NCBI GenBank assembly: GCA_017860005.1
Contig: JAFNAE010000009.1
Location: forward strand, 1-45,181
DNA length: 45,181 nucleotides
Source: Acidobacteriota bacterium
GTDB taxonomy: Bacteria; Acidobacteriota; Thermoanaerobaculia; Multivoradales; JAGPDF01
Direction of reading: 5' to 3'
Part shown: positions 26,040 to 33,395 of the stretch, in pieces
Numbering within the stretch: position 1 is the stretch's first letter
Layout: every line of letters starts with the position of its first letter
Translations under genes and position numbers: made by a program
Notes under the pieces: generated by a model
The model's database searches: none
Told to the model about the DNA's origin: nothing
The model's input: the letters and a program-made list of their open reading frames with translations, nothing else

Positions 26040-27258
26040 GAACCGACGCGGGTGGCCCGACCGGGCGGGCCGGTTCGGCGGCTACGGCGGGCGTTACGTG
26101 CCGGAGACGCTGATGGCGCCGCTCGAGGAGCTCGCGCGCGCCTATGACCACGCCCGCCGCGACCGTGCCTTCAAGCGGCGCCTGGACGACCTGCTGGCGA
26201 GCTACGCGGGCCGGCCGACGCCGCTGTGGCCCGCGGAGCGGCTCTCGCACGAGGTCGGCGGCGCGCGCATCGTGCTCAAGCGCGAGGACCTGCTGCACAC
26301 CGGCGCGCACAAGCTCAACAACGCGCTCGGACAGGCGCTGCTCACGCGCGCCATGAAGAAGGACCGCGTGGTGGCCGAGACCGGGGCCGGCCAGCACGGC
26401 GTCGCCACCGCGACCGCGGCGGCGCTGCTCGGGCTCGAGGCCACGGTCTACATGGGCACCGAGGACATGCGCAGGCAGCATGTGAACGTCGAGCGCATGC
26501 GCCTGCTCGGAGCCGAGGTGGTGGGCGTGGAGTCGGGCTCGCGCACGCTCAAGGACGCCATCAACGAGGCGCTGCGCGACTGGGTGACCAACGTGCGCAC
26601 CACCCACTACCTGCTCGGCTCGGTGCTCGGCCCCGATCCCTTCCCGCGCATGGTGCGCGACTTCCAGCGCGTGATCGGCGAGGAGGCCCGCGTCCAGCTC
26701 CGGCGCCGCTACGGCCGGCGCTCACCCGACCTCGCGGTCGCCTGCGTGGGCGGCGGCTCGAACGCCATCGGCCTGTTCTCGGCCTTCCTCGGCGATCCGC
26801 ACGTGCGCCTGATCGGCGTCGAGGCGGGCGGGCGCGGCCACCGGCCCGGCGAGCACGCCGCGCGCTTCGGTGGCGGGGGAGCGGCGGTGGGAGTCCTGCA
26901 CGGGACCCGGACGCGTGTGCTCCAGGACGCGGAGGGTCAGATCGCCGCCACGCACTCGGTGTCGGCCGGCCTCGACTATCCGGCGGTGGGTCCGGAGCAC
27001 GCGGCGCTGGCCGAGCTCGGGCGCATCGAGTACACCTCGGCCACCGACCGCGAGGCGGTGGCGGCGTTCCACCTGCTCGCCGAGACCGAGGGCATCCTGC
27101 CTGCGCTCGAGAGCGCGCACGCGGTGGCCGAGGCGGTCCGGCGCGCGCGCCGCCTGTCGCGCCGCGCGCTCGTGCTGGTCAATCTCTCGGGGCGCGGCGA
27201 CAAGGACCTCGAGTCGGTGCTGGCCTACGACCGCGCGCGCGCGGAGGCCGCGCCGTGA
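26026..27258 (+). CDS. trpB: Tryptophan synthase beta chain
   Basis: This is a 410-residue PLP enzyme that joins indole to serine. It has the TrpB1 N-terminus [22 protein letters not shown], the PLP lysine in [15 protein letters not shown], the catalytic Glu in [16 protein letters not shown], and the phosphate loop [30 protein letters not shown] and [11 protein letters not shown] complete the family pattern. The start is TTG 26026, preceded by GGAGG about 8 bp upstream and lying inside the end of trpF. Confidence 0.96.
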   Translation: MKWARNRRGWPDRAGRFGGYGGRYVPETLMAPLEELARAYDHARRDRAFKRRLDDLLASYAGRPTPLWPAERLSHEVGGARIVLKREDLLHTGAHKLNNALGQALLTRAMKKDRVVAETGAGQHGVATATAAALLGLEATVYMGTEDMRRQHVNVERMRLLGAEVVGVESGSRTLKDAINEALRDWVTNVRTTHYLLGSVLGPDPFPRMVRDFQRVIGEEARVQLRRRYGRRSPDLAVACVGGGSNAIGLFSAFLGDPHVRLIGVEAGGRGHRPGEHAARFGGGGAAVGVLHGTRTRVLQDAEGQIAATHSVSAGLDYPAVGPEHAALAELGRIEYTSATDREAVAAFHLLAETEGILPALESAHAVAEAVRRARRLSRRALVLVNLSGRGDKDLESVLAYDRARAEAAP

Positions 27259-28067
27259 GCGGACGTGGCGCGCTCGCCGCGGCCTTCGCCGCCGCGCGAC
27301 GCGAGGACCGTGCCGCCTTCGTGCCGTTCCTGATGGCGGGCGATCCCACCCTCGAAAGGACGGGCGAGCTGGTGGGCGCGCTCGCCGGCGCGGGCGCCGA
27401 CGTGATCGAGCTCGGCGTGCCGTTCTCCGACCCGATCGCCGACGGGCCGGTCAACCAGGCCGCCGCGGAGCGTGCCCTGGCGGCCGGCACCCGGCTCGCG
27501 GGTATCCTCGAGCTGGTCTCGCGGATCCGGCGGCGCGTGGAGGCGCCGATCGTGCTCTTCAGCTACTTCAACCCCATCCTGCGCTACGGCCCGGCGCGCT
27601 TCGCGGAGCACGCGTCGGCGTCGGGCGTGGACGGCCTCCTGTGCGTCGACCTGCCGCCCGAAGAGGCGGCGGCGGAGGTGCTTCCTGCCCTGCGCGCGCA
27701 GCGGCTCGACCCCGTCTTCCTGCTCGCGCCGACCTCGACCCGCGAGCGCGTCCGGGCCGTGGCGCGCGCGGGATCCGGCTTCGTCTACTACGTCTCGCGC
27801 ACCGGCGTCACGGGCGAGCGCGCGGCGCTGCCCGCCGGGCTGGCGAGCGAGGTCCGGGCGCTGCGCCGCGCGCTGGACCTGCCGGTCGCGGTGGGCTTCG
27901 GACTCTCGACTCCGGAGCAGGTCGCGGCGGTGGCGCGCGTCGCCGACGGCGCCGTGGTGGGCAGCGCGCTGGTGCGCTTCGCCGCCGAGCACGCGGGCGA
28001 GCCGGACCTGCTGCCGCTCTTCGCCCGGCGCGCGGCCCGGCTCGCCGCCGCGACCCGCCGCGGCTGA
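27255..28067 (+). CDS. trpA: Tryptophan synthase alpha chain
   Basis: This is a 270-residue TIM barrel that releases indole from indole-3-glycerol phosphate. It contains both catalytic acids: Glu in [12 protein letters not shown] and Asp in [13 protein letters not shown]. It also has [32 protein letters not shown] and [11 protein letters not shown]. The start is GTG 27255, overlapping trpB by 4 bp (GTGA). It is the last trp gene; the following esterase starts 11 bp later and may be read through. Confidence 0.96.
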   Translation: MSGRGALAAAFAAARREDRAAFVPFLMAGDPTLERTGELVGALAGAGADVIELGVPFSDPIADGPVNQAAAERALAAGTRLAGILELVSRIRRRVEAPIVLFSYFNPILRYGPARFAEHASASGVDGLLCVDLPPEEAAAEVLPALRAQRLDPVFLLAPTSTRERVRAVARAGSGFVYYVSRTGVTGERAALPAGLASEVRALRRALDLPVAVGFGLSTPEQVAAVARVADGAVVGSALVRFAAEHAGEPDLLPLFARRAARLAAATRRG

Positions 28068-28078
28068 CCGGGGCGGGA

Positions 28079-28750
28079 ATGGCGCACGAGGTCCACGTCG
28101 TCGAGGCGCGCACGCACGGGCGATTCCTGGTGCGCGCTCCGCAGGGAGTGGCGCGCGGCGTGCTGGTCGGCTTCCACGGCTACATGCAGGACGCCGCGAT
28201 CCTGCTCGACGAGCTCGCCGCCATTCCCGGCGCGGAGCGCTGGGCGCTGGTCTCGGTGGACGCCCTGCACGCGTTCTACGCGCGCAGCTCGGGCACCGGC
28301 CGCGTCGTGCGCGGCTGGATGACGCGGGACCTGCGCGAGGAGGCGATCGAGGACAACGTGCGCTACGTGCGCGACGTGATCGAGCGTACGCGCGCGCGCT
28401 TCGGCTGGCGCCTGCCGGTGGTCGCGCTCGGCTTCTCCCAGGGCGCCTCGATGGCCTGGCGGGCGGCGCTGCTCGCCGGCCACGAGACGGCGGCCGTGGC
28501 GGCGCTCGGCGGCGACCTTCCCCCCGAGCTGGCCGGGCTCGCGGCCGGTGCCCCGTTCCCGCGCCGGGCGCTGCTGGCGCGCGGCGAGAGCGACGAGTGG
28601 TACACGGCCGAGAAGATCGCCGCCGACCGCGCCCGCCTGGCGGCGCGCGGCGTCGAGCTGACCGAGCTGGTCTTCGCGGGCGGCCACGAATGGACCGGCG
28701 CCTTCGCCGCCGCGGCCGGCGCCCTGCTCGAGCGGGCGGGGGCGGCCTAG
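28079..28750 (+). CDS. Alpha/beta hydrolase, phospholipase/carboxylesterase type
   Basis: This is a 223-residue cytosolic serine hydrolase. The nucleophile elbow is GFSQGAS, the acid is probably the Asp in RGESDEWYT, and the histidine is in AGGHEWTG, the usual C-terminal position. GVLVGFHGYMQDAAIL provides the oxyanion hole. The size and motifs fit the YpfH/carboxylesterase family; the substrate is unknown. It lies 11 bp after trpA and may be carried on the trp transcript without a role in the pathway. Its stop codon overlaps the convergent protease gene by 4 bp. Confidence 0.86.
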   Translation: MAHEVHVVEARTHGRFLVRAPQGVARGVLVGFHGYMQDAAILLDELAAIPGAERWALVSVDALHAFYARSSGTGRVVRGWMTRDLREEAIEDNVRYVRDVIERTRARFGWRLPVVALGFSQGASMAWRAALLAGHETAAVAALGGDLPPELAGLAAGAPFPRRALLARGESDEWYTAEKIAADRARLAARGVELTELVFAGGHEWTGAFAAAAGALLERAGAA

Positions 28751-29439
28751 CGCGAGGGCTCGCGCCGCGTGGTCCGGCTCCGGTAGGCGCCTTCGAGCGA
28801 GCGCAGGCTCGCCACCCACTTCTCGAGGTGGCCGATGTGCTGGATCACCGAGAGGCCGGGCAGCGCGCCTCCGGCCGCCTTGTTGGGCAGATAGGCGGAA
28901 ACCACGCCGAGCAGCACCGGCTGGCCGGCCTCGTCGACGTGGAAGGCGGGACCGCCGGAGACGCCGTTGACCGCGACGCCGTCCACCAGGTAGGTCTGCT
29001 GCTCCGCGTTCCACGAGCTGATGCGGCCCGAGAAGAAGCAGAGCCGGTCGCGCGCCACGCTCGGGAAGCCGACCCAGCCGACCTCGACGCCCACCCGGTA
29101 GGCGACGTGCTCGGGCGTCATCGGCAGCAGGGTGTCGGGCAGCGGGAAGTCGTCACGCAGGAAGACGAGCGCCGCGGTGTCGGTCTCCTCGTCGATCACG
29201 ATCGAGCGCTCGGTGGGGCGCAGCAGGCGCTCGAATCCGGACGCGGCGTGCTCGATGCGCACCGGCTGCTCCCAGGCCGAGGCGTGGGCGAGCGCGTGCG
29301 CCGCGGTCGCGAAGCCGCAGATGCCGCCTTCGGCCGCGACCGCGAACAGGAACGCGGAGCCGGCGTGCTCGGGGGTCGAGAGGCGCACCACGTAGGGCCG
29401 CACCGCCTCGACGGCCTCCTGCCAGAGTATGTCGGTCAT
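28747..29439 (-). CDS. Trypsin-like serine protease without signal peptide
   Basis: This is a 230-residue chymotrypsin-fold protein. The triad is visible: His in FATAAHALAH, Asp in DEETDTAALVFL, and Ser in VNGVSGGPAF. The last matches the GxSGGP motif. The N-terminus (MTDILWQEAVEAV) has no signal peptide or membrane segment, so it appears cytosolic; no PDZ or other domain is attached. GGAGG lies 5 bp before ATG 29439. The target is unknown. It is in the same orientation as the AmpG-like gene, 67 bp downstream of it. Confidence 0.82.
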   Translation of the reverse strand: MTDILWQEAVEAVRPYVVRLSTPEHAGSAFLFAVAAEGGICGFATAAHALAHASAWEQPVRIEHAASGFERLLRPTERSIVIDEETDTAALVFLRDDFPLPDTLLPMTPEHVAYRVGVEVGWVGFPSVARDRLCFFSGRISSWNAEQQTYLVDGVAVNGVSGGPAFHVDEAGQPVLLGVVSAYLPNKAAGGALPGLSVIQHIGHLEKWVASLRSLEGAYRSRTTRREPSR

Positions 29440-29506
29440 CGCACCTCCGCTCGCGTCCGCGCCTCGGATCGTCGGCTCAGTCTAGCAATGCCGCCTGAGG
29501 GCGAGA

Positions 29507-31105
29507 TCAGGGCGCGACCGCCTCCGAGCTCCCGCCCATGCCCCGGCGCGCCGCCGCCACCGCGGCCGCGCAGAGGCCGCAGACGGCAGCGAAGGCGGCC
29601 AGGCCGACGAGGCCGACCCAGTCGCCGATCTCGCGCGGCAGCAGCAGCTCTCCTAGCGGGGTGGCGAGATCGAACGCCGCGCCCGGCGTGGCGCGCATCG
29701 TCTTGATCGCCGCCATGGCGGCGAGCAGGAGCGCGCCGCCGGCCAGGGCCACGCAACCGGCGACCACGCCACGCGCGGCGAGCGCGCCGCGGCCGAGCGG
29801 CGGTCCGACGACCCTGCCGTGCTCGACGGCGAGGGCCGGCTCGCGGGTCCCGATCGGAACGAAGCGCGCGAGCAGCACGAGGCCGGGGATGCCTGCGAGC
29901 ATGGTCAGCCAGAAGAAGCTGGTCCAGCCCATGGCGTCGGCGGCGAAGCCGCTGATCGGGCCGGTGAGCAGGCGCGGGATGCCGAACAGGCTCGACAGCA
30001 GGGCGTACTGGGTCGCCGAGAAGCGTTTCTCGGTCAGGCGCAGCAGCAGCACCAGGAAGGCGCCGGTGCCCAGCCCCTGGGTGAAGCTTTCGAAGCCCAT
30101 GGCGCCGTACATGAGCGGCCGGTTGACCGCGCTCTCCGCGACCAGGATGTAGCCGACGTTGGACAGGATCTGGATGACGCCGAAGAGCCAGAGCGCGCGC
30201 CCGAGCCCGAGCGAGGTGGTGAGCACGCCCCCGAGCAGCGCCCCGACCGAGGTCGCGACCGCCCCGGCGGTGCCGAGCGCGACGCCGCGGTCGAACGCGG
30301 AGTAGCCGAGGTCGACCAGGAAGGGGCGGAGCAGCGCCTGCGCCAGGTTGTCGGCGAGCTTGTAGAAGAGCACGAAGAGCAGGATCTCGAGCGCGCGATG
30401 GCGGGCGAGGATGCCGAGGAACGGCTCCCACACCGCCGCCCGCAGGGTGCGGGGAGCGACCACCGCCTCCTCGGGCTCGGGCGCGCGCAGGGTGACGAAG
30501 AGGAAGGGCAGGTGCGCGACCGCGAGCACCACGAGCACCACCGGCCACGACCAGCGCGCCGCGAAGGTGATGGCGATGGCGCCGGCGAGGTACATCGCCG
30601 CGCGGTAGAGCGCGATCTTGGCGCCCACCGCCGGCCCCTGCTCCTCGGGCCGCAGGACGTCGACCGTGTAGGCGTCGTAGGCGATGTCGTAGGTCGCCGA
30701 GGTGAAGGCGATGGCGAGCGCCAGCACCCCGACCACCCAGGGCGCCTCGGGGTGCGAGCCGACGCCGGCCAGGGCCAGCGTGGTGGCGAAGAGCGCGACC
30801 TGCGCGATCACGATCCAGCCGCGGCGACGCCCCAGGAAGGGCGGCACCCAGCGGTCCATGACCGGCGACCAGAGGAACTTGAACGTCCACGGGGCCTGGG
30901 CGAGCGTGATCAGGCCGACCACCCGCAAGTCGACCCCGGTCGAGCGCATCCAGTCCGGGATCGCGATCCAGACCAGGCCGAGCGGCATCCCGGAGGAGAA
31001 GGAGAGCAGGGCGACCGAGGCCGTCCGCCAGGACGTCATCGCGACGCGCAGGCTCGCCCACATGCCGGGCCGGCGCGGCGGCGACTGCGGCGGATCGCTC
31101 GGCAT
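29507..31105 (-). CDS. AmpG-like MFS permease
   Basis: This is a 532-residue major-facilitator permease with 12 or more membrane segments. The N-terminal signature FSSGMPLGLVWIAIPDWMRS and the following APWTFKFLWSPVMDR are characteristic of the AmpG/PAT family, which imports GlcNAc-anhydro-muropeptides for cell-wall recycling. Further family features are AYDAYTVDVLRPEEQG, LFYKLADNLAQALLRPFL and FGIPRLLTGPISG. A C-terminal extension of about 100 residues adds a hydrophobic pair separated by a soluble stretch. No ampD or beta-lactamase gene is nearby, so muropeptide import is inferred from the family. Confidence 0.85.
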   Translation of the reverse strand: MPSDPPQSPPRRPGMWASLRVAMTSWRTASVALLSFSSGMPLGLVWIAIPDWMRSTGVDLRVVGLITLAQAPWTFKFLWSPVMDRWVPPFLGRRRGWIVIAQVALFATTLALAGVGSHPEAPWVVGVLALAIAFTSATYDIAYDAYTVDVLRPEEQGPAVGAKIALYRAAMYLAGAIAITFAARWSWPVVLVVLAVAHLPFLFVTLRAPEPEEAVVAPRTLRAAVWEPFLGILARHRALEILLFVLFYKLADNLAQALLRPFLVDLGYSAFDRGVALGTAGAVATSVGALLGGVLTTSLGLGRALWLFGVIQILSNVGYILVAESAVNRPLMYGAMGFESFTQGLGTGAFLVLLLRLTEKRFSATQYALLSSLFGIPRLLTGPISGFAADAMGWTSFFWLTMLAGIPGLVLLARFVPIGTREPALAVEHGRVVGPPLGRGALAARGVVAGCVALAGGALLLAAMAAIKTMRATPGAAFDLATPLGELLLPREIGDWVGLVGLAAFAAVCGLCAAAVAAARRGMGGSSEAVAP

Positions 31106-31401
31106 CGCGGGATCCTAAGTCAAAGCCAGGAAGGGTAGGAAAGAAGACAGAGACGAAGAGCTCCACAGAGGGATGCGTGAACGGGAGGCGACCGTGGGTC
31201 GGTACCGCGGGCGAGGCGGGTGGAGCGCCCGGCCCCGGGCGCGGAGCGGTCACCGGCGACACGGCGCCGGCGCCAAGGTGGCCGCGCGGACAGGCCAGCG
31301 CCGCGCCCGCGGGGCTCTCCCTTCTGGGGAGCCTTTGCTTCCGCCTCTGACCTCGCGCCTGCTGGCGCCGGTGTCGTCGCGGCGGCGGCCGGCGGGCGGG
31401 G
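31106..31401. other. Intergenic region between the cytochrome operon and ampG-like gene
   Basis: These 296 bp contain no convincing gene. The part next to the permease (31115-31185) is purine-rich on the plus strand and less GC-rich than its surroundings, so it probably holds the permease promoter. Near the cytochrome end, GGCTCTCC-CTTCT-GGGGAGCC (31313-31333) forms an 8-bp hairpin followed on the plus strand by TTTGCTT. The T-rich side faces away from the minus-strand genes, so its use as their terminator is doubtful. Confidence 0.5.
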
Positions 31402-33342
31402 TCAGGTCCGGGCGGTGTCGGCCCGCTTCGGTTTCTTGTCCTCGCGCGGCTTCGGCTCGACCACCGCTGCGGTGCGCTCGAGCATGCGGCCGGGGGCCTC
31501 GCGGCCGGTCAGGAAGGTGGTGTCGAGCGGGTAGACGAGCGGATCGAAGATCACGAAGTAGAAGTGCCAGACCACGATGGCCAGGGTCGCCAGCACGGCC
31601 TCGTAGAAGTGCACCACGGTGGCGACGTCGCTCGCCCACTTGGGCAGGTTGGCGAGGCTCCAGTTCTCGAACCAGAGGATGAAGCCGGTGACCGCCATGA
31701 CCAGCGTGCCCCAGACCAGCGCCAGGTACTCCGCCTTCTCGGCGTAACCGAGCGGCGGCGACTGCGGCATCTCGACGCGCTTGCCGAAGAACCACATCAG
31801 CTTCTCGCGCAGCTCGTGCACGTCGTGCAGGGTCGGCAGCATGTTCTTGATGCAGGCGCGCGCGCGGCGATCGAGGGCGATGTGGACGGCGTGAAAGGCG
31901 AACGCCGCGAGCATCACCAGGGCGGCGCCGCGGTGGAGCCAGCCGCGGACGGTGAAGCTCGCCTCCCAGGCGAGCAGGGGGCGGGCCCACCATCCCTCGG
32001 GGTACTTGAGCGCAAAGCCGCTCCAGACCAGCGCGATGAAGCTGGTCAGCAGCAGCCCGTGCGCGATGCGGAAGCCCCCCGACATGCGCCGCCGGCGGGC
32101 CGCGATCGGCACGATCGGGCGCGTGAACGGCGTGCGCGCCTTGCGCCGGAGGTCGAGCAGGTTGTGGAGAGCCATGCCGCCGATGGTCAGCCAGATCAGC
32201 CAGAGGTAGGCGTTGCGCACCCAGTAGACGGCCGGATGGGCGGTCTCCTTGTCGCCGGGAAGCACGTGCACTTCACCGATCGCGAAGCTCGCCCCCGCCC
32301 CGGGGTGGCAGTTGCCGCAGGTCGCCGCCAGGTTGGCCGGCGCGATGTGCGAGCGCGGGTCGGAGGAGGGCAGGATGTCGTGCACGCCGTGGCAAGAGGC
32401 GCAGTTGGCGACGGTGACGCTGCCGGAGCGGCCGGCGAGGCCGTGGAAGCTGTCCTCGAACGCCGTGACCGCGGTATCCGTGAGGCCGAACTTCTCGGTC
32501 ACGCGCAGGTCGCCGTGGCAGCGTCCGCAGGTCATCTTGGGCACGTTGGAGGCGAACACCGGCGAGCCCTTGTCGGCGGGGCCCAGGATGCGATGCTCGC
32601 CGTGGCAGTCGGAGCACACGGGAGACTCGCCGATGCCGCGCGCCGCGGCCTGGCCGTGGACGCTGTCCGCGAAGGTGGCCGAGATCTCGGCGTGGCATTC
32701 GGCGCAGGTGGATGGGACGTTCGCCCGGTTGACGCGCGAGGCGGGGTCCTCGCCCGGACGGATGTCGTGGCTGCCGTGGCAGGAGCTGCAGGTGGCGGCG
32801 TGCTCGCCGGCCGCAACGGCGCGCGCGTGGACGCTCGCCTCGTAGGCCGCGATCGGCTGCACCAGCCGGATGCCCTCCTTGGCGCCCATCTCGGGGTCCG
32901 AGTGGCAGGCCCCGCAGGTGGTGGCGAGCCGGGTCGGGTGCACCGGCGAAGCGGCGTCGTCGCGCGCGCGCAGCGCGTGCGTGGGCCCGTGGCAGGAGGT
33001 GCAGCCCGGGTGCTTGAGGTCGGGCGCGTCGGGGCGGCCGTGGACGCTCGTCGCCAGCCCCTCGGTGATGTCGGAGTGGCAGCTCGCGCACGAAGCGCGC
33101 GCATCAGCGGCCGGATGCGGGTAGTCCTCGTGCCCGGCGTGGCAGTCGGCGCAGGCGATGCCCGCCTGGCCGTGCACGGTCGCCTCCCAAGCGGCGGCCT
33201 GGACCACGAGGGCGGCGTCGCCGACGTTGTCCTCCGTGTCGTGGCAGGACAGGCACTCCTCGGCGGCGGCGAGCGCCGCCGGAGCGGCCAGGAGCGCGGC
33301 CACCAGGCCGCACAACAGGATCCATCTGCGAGGGTGCGCCAT
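31402..33342 (-). CDS. 11-heme cytochrome c fused to a membrane cytochrome b domain (CbcL-like)
   Basis: This is a 646-residue exported protein. A signal peptide (about residues 1-27) precedes 11 CXXCH heme motifs at about residues 30-346 (CLSCH, CADCH, CASCH, CTSCH, CGACH, CSSCH, CAECH, CSDCH, CGRCH, CASCH, CGNCH). A hydrophobic segment (370-393) leads to a four-helix cytochrome b domain (about 424-600) with paired histidines (RIAHGL, WLHRGA, FAFHAVH, VVHFYE, VVWHFYF) of the formate-dehydrogenase/hydrogenase gamma type. The c domain would be periplasmic and the b domain would exchange electrons with quinol. The acidic-basic C-terminal tail is cytoplasmic-like. GGGAGG precedes ATG 33342. It is the third gene of the operon, 53 bp after the 21-heme gene. 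Confidence 0.88.
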   Translation of the reverse strand: MAHPRRWILLCGLVAALLAAPAALAAAEECLSCHDTEDNVGDAALVVQAAAWEATVHGQAGIACADCHAGHEDYPHPAADARASCASCHSDITEGLATSVHGRPDAPDLKHPGCTSCHGPTHALRARDDAASPVHPTRLATTCGACHSDPEMGAKEGIRLVQPIAAYEASVHARAVAAGEHAATCSSCHGSHDIRPGEDPASRVNRANVPSTCAECHAEISATFADSVHGQAAARGIGESPVCSDCHGEHRILGPADKGSPVFASNVPKMTCGRCHGDLRVTEKFGLTDTAVTAFEDSFHGLAGRSGSVTVANCASCHGVHDILPSSDPRSHIAPANLAATCGNCHPGAGASFAIGEVHVLPGDKETAHPAVYWVRNAYLWLIWLTIGGMALHNLLDLRRKARTPFTRPIVPIAARRRRMSGGFRIAHGLLLTSFIALVWSGFALKYPEGWWARPLLAWEASFTVRGWLHRGAALVMLAAFAFHAVHIALDRRARACIKNMLPTLHDVHELREKLMWFFGKRVEMPQSPPLGYAEKAEYLALVWGTLVMAVTGFILWFENWSLANLPKWASDVATVVHFYEAVLATLAIVVWHFYFVIFDPLVYPLDTTFLTGREAPGRMLERTAAVVEPKPREDKKPKRADTART

Positions 33343-33395
33343 GATTGCCTCCCTGTCGCGAGCGCGGCGTTCCGCGCCGGGTGCGTCGCTCCGGC

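Noticed and set aside
31173-31682. Possible plus-strand gene of about 170 codons across the intergenic gap and cytochrome 3' end
   Set aside because: Arg-rich with no ribosome-binding site, and mostly antisense to the cytochrome; typical high-GC shadow.
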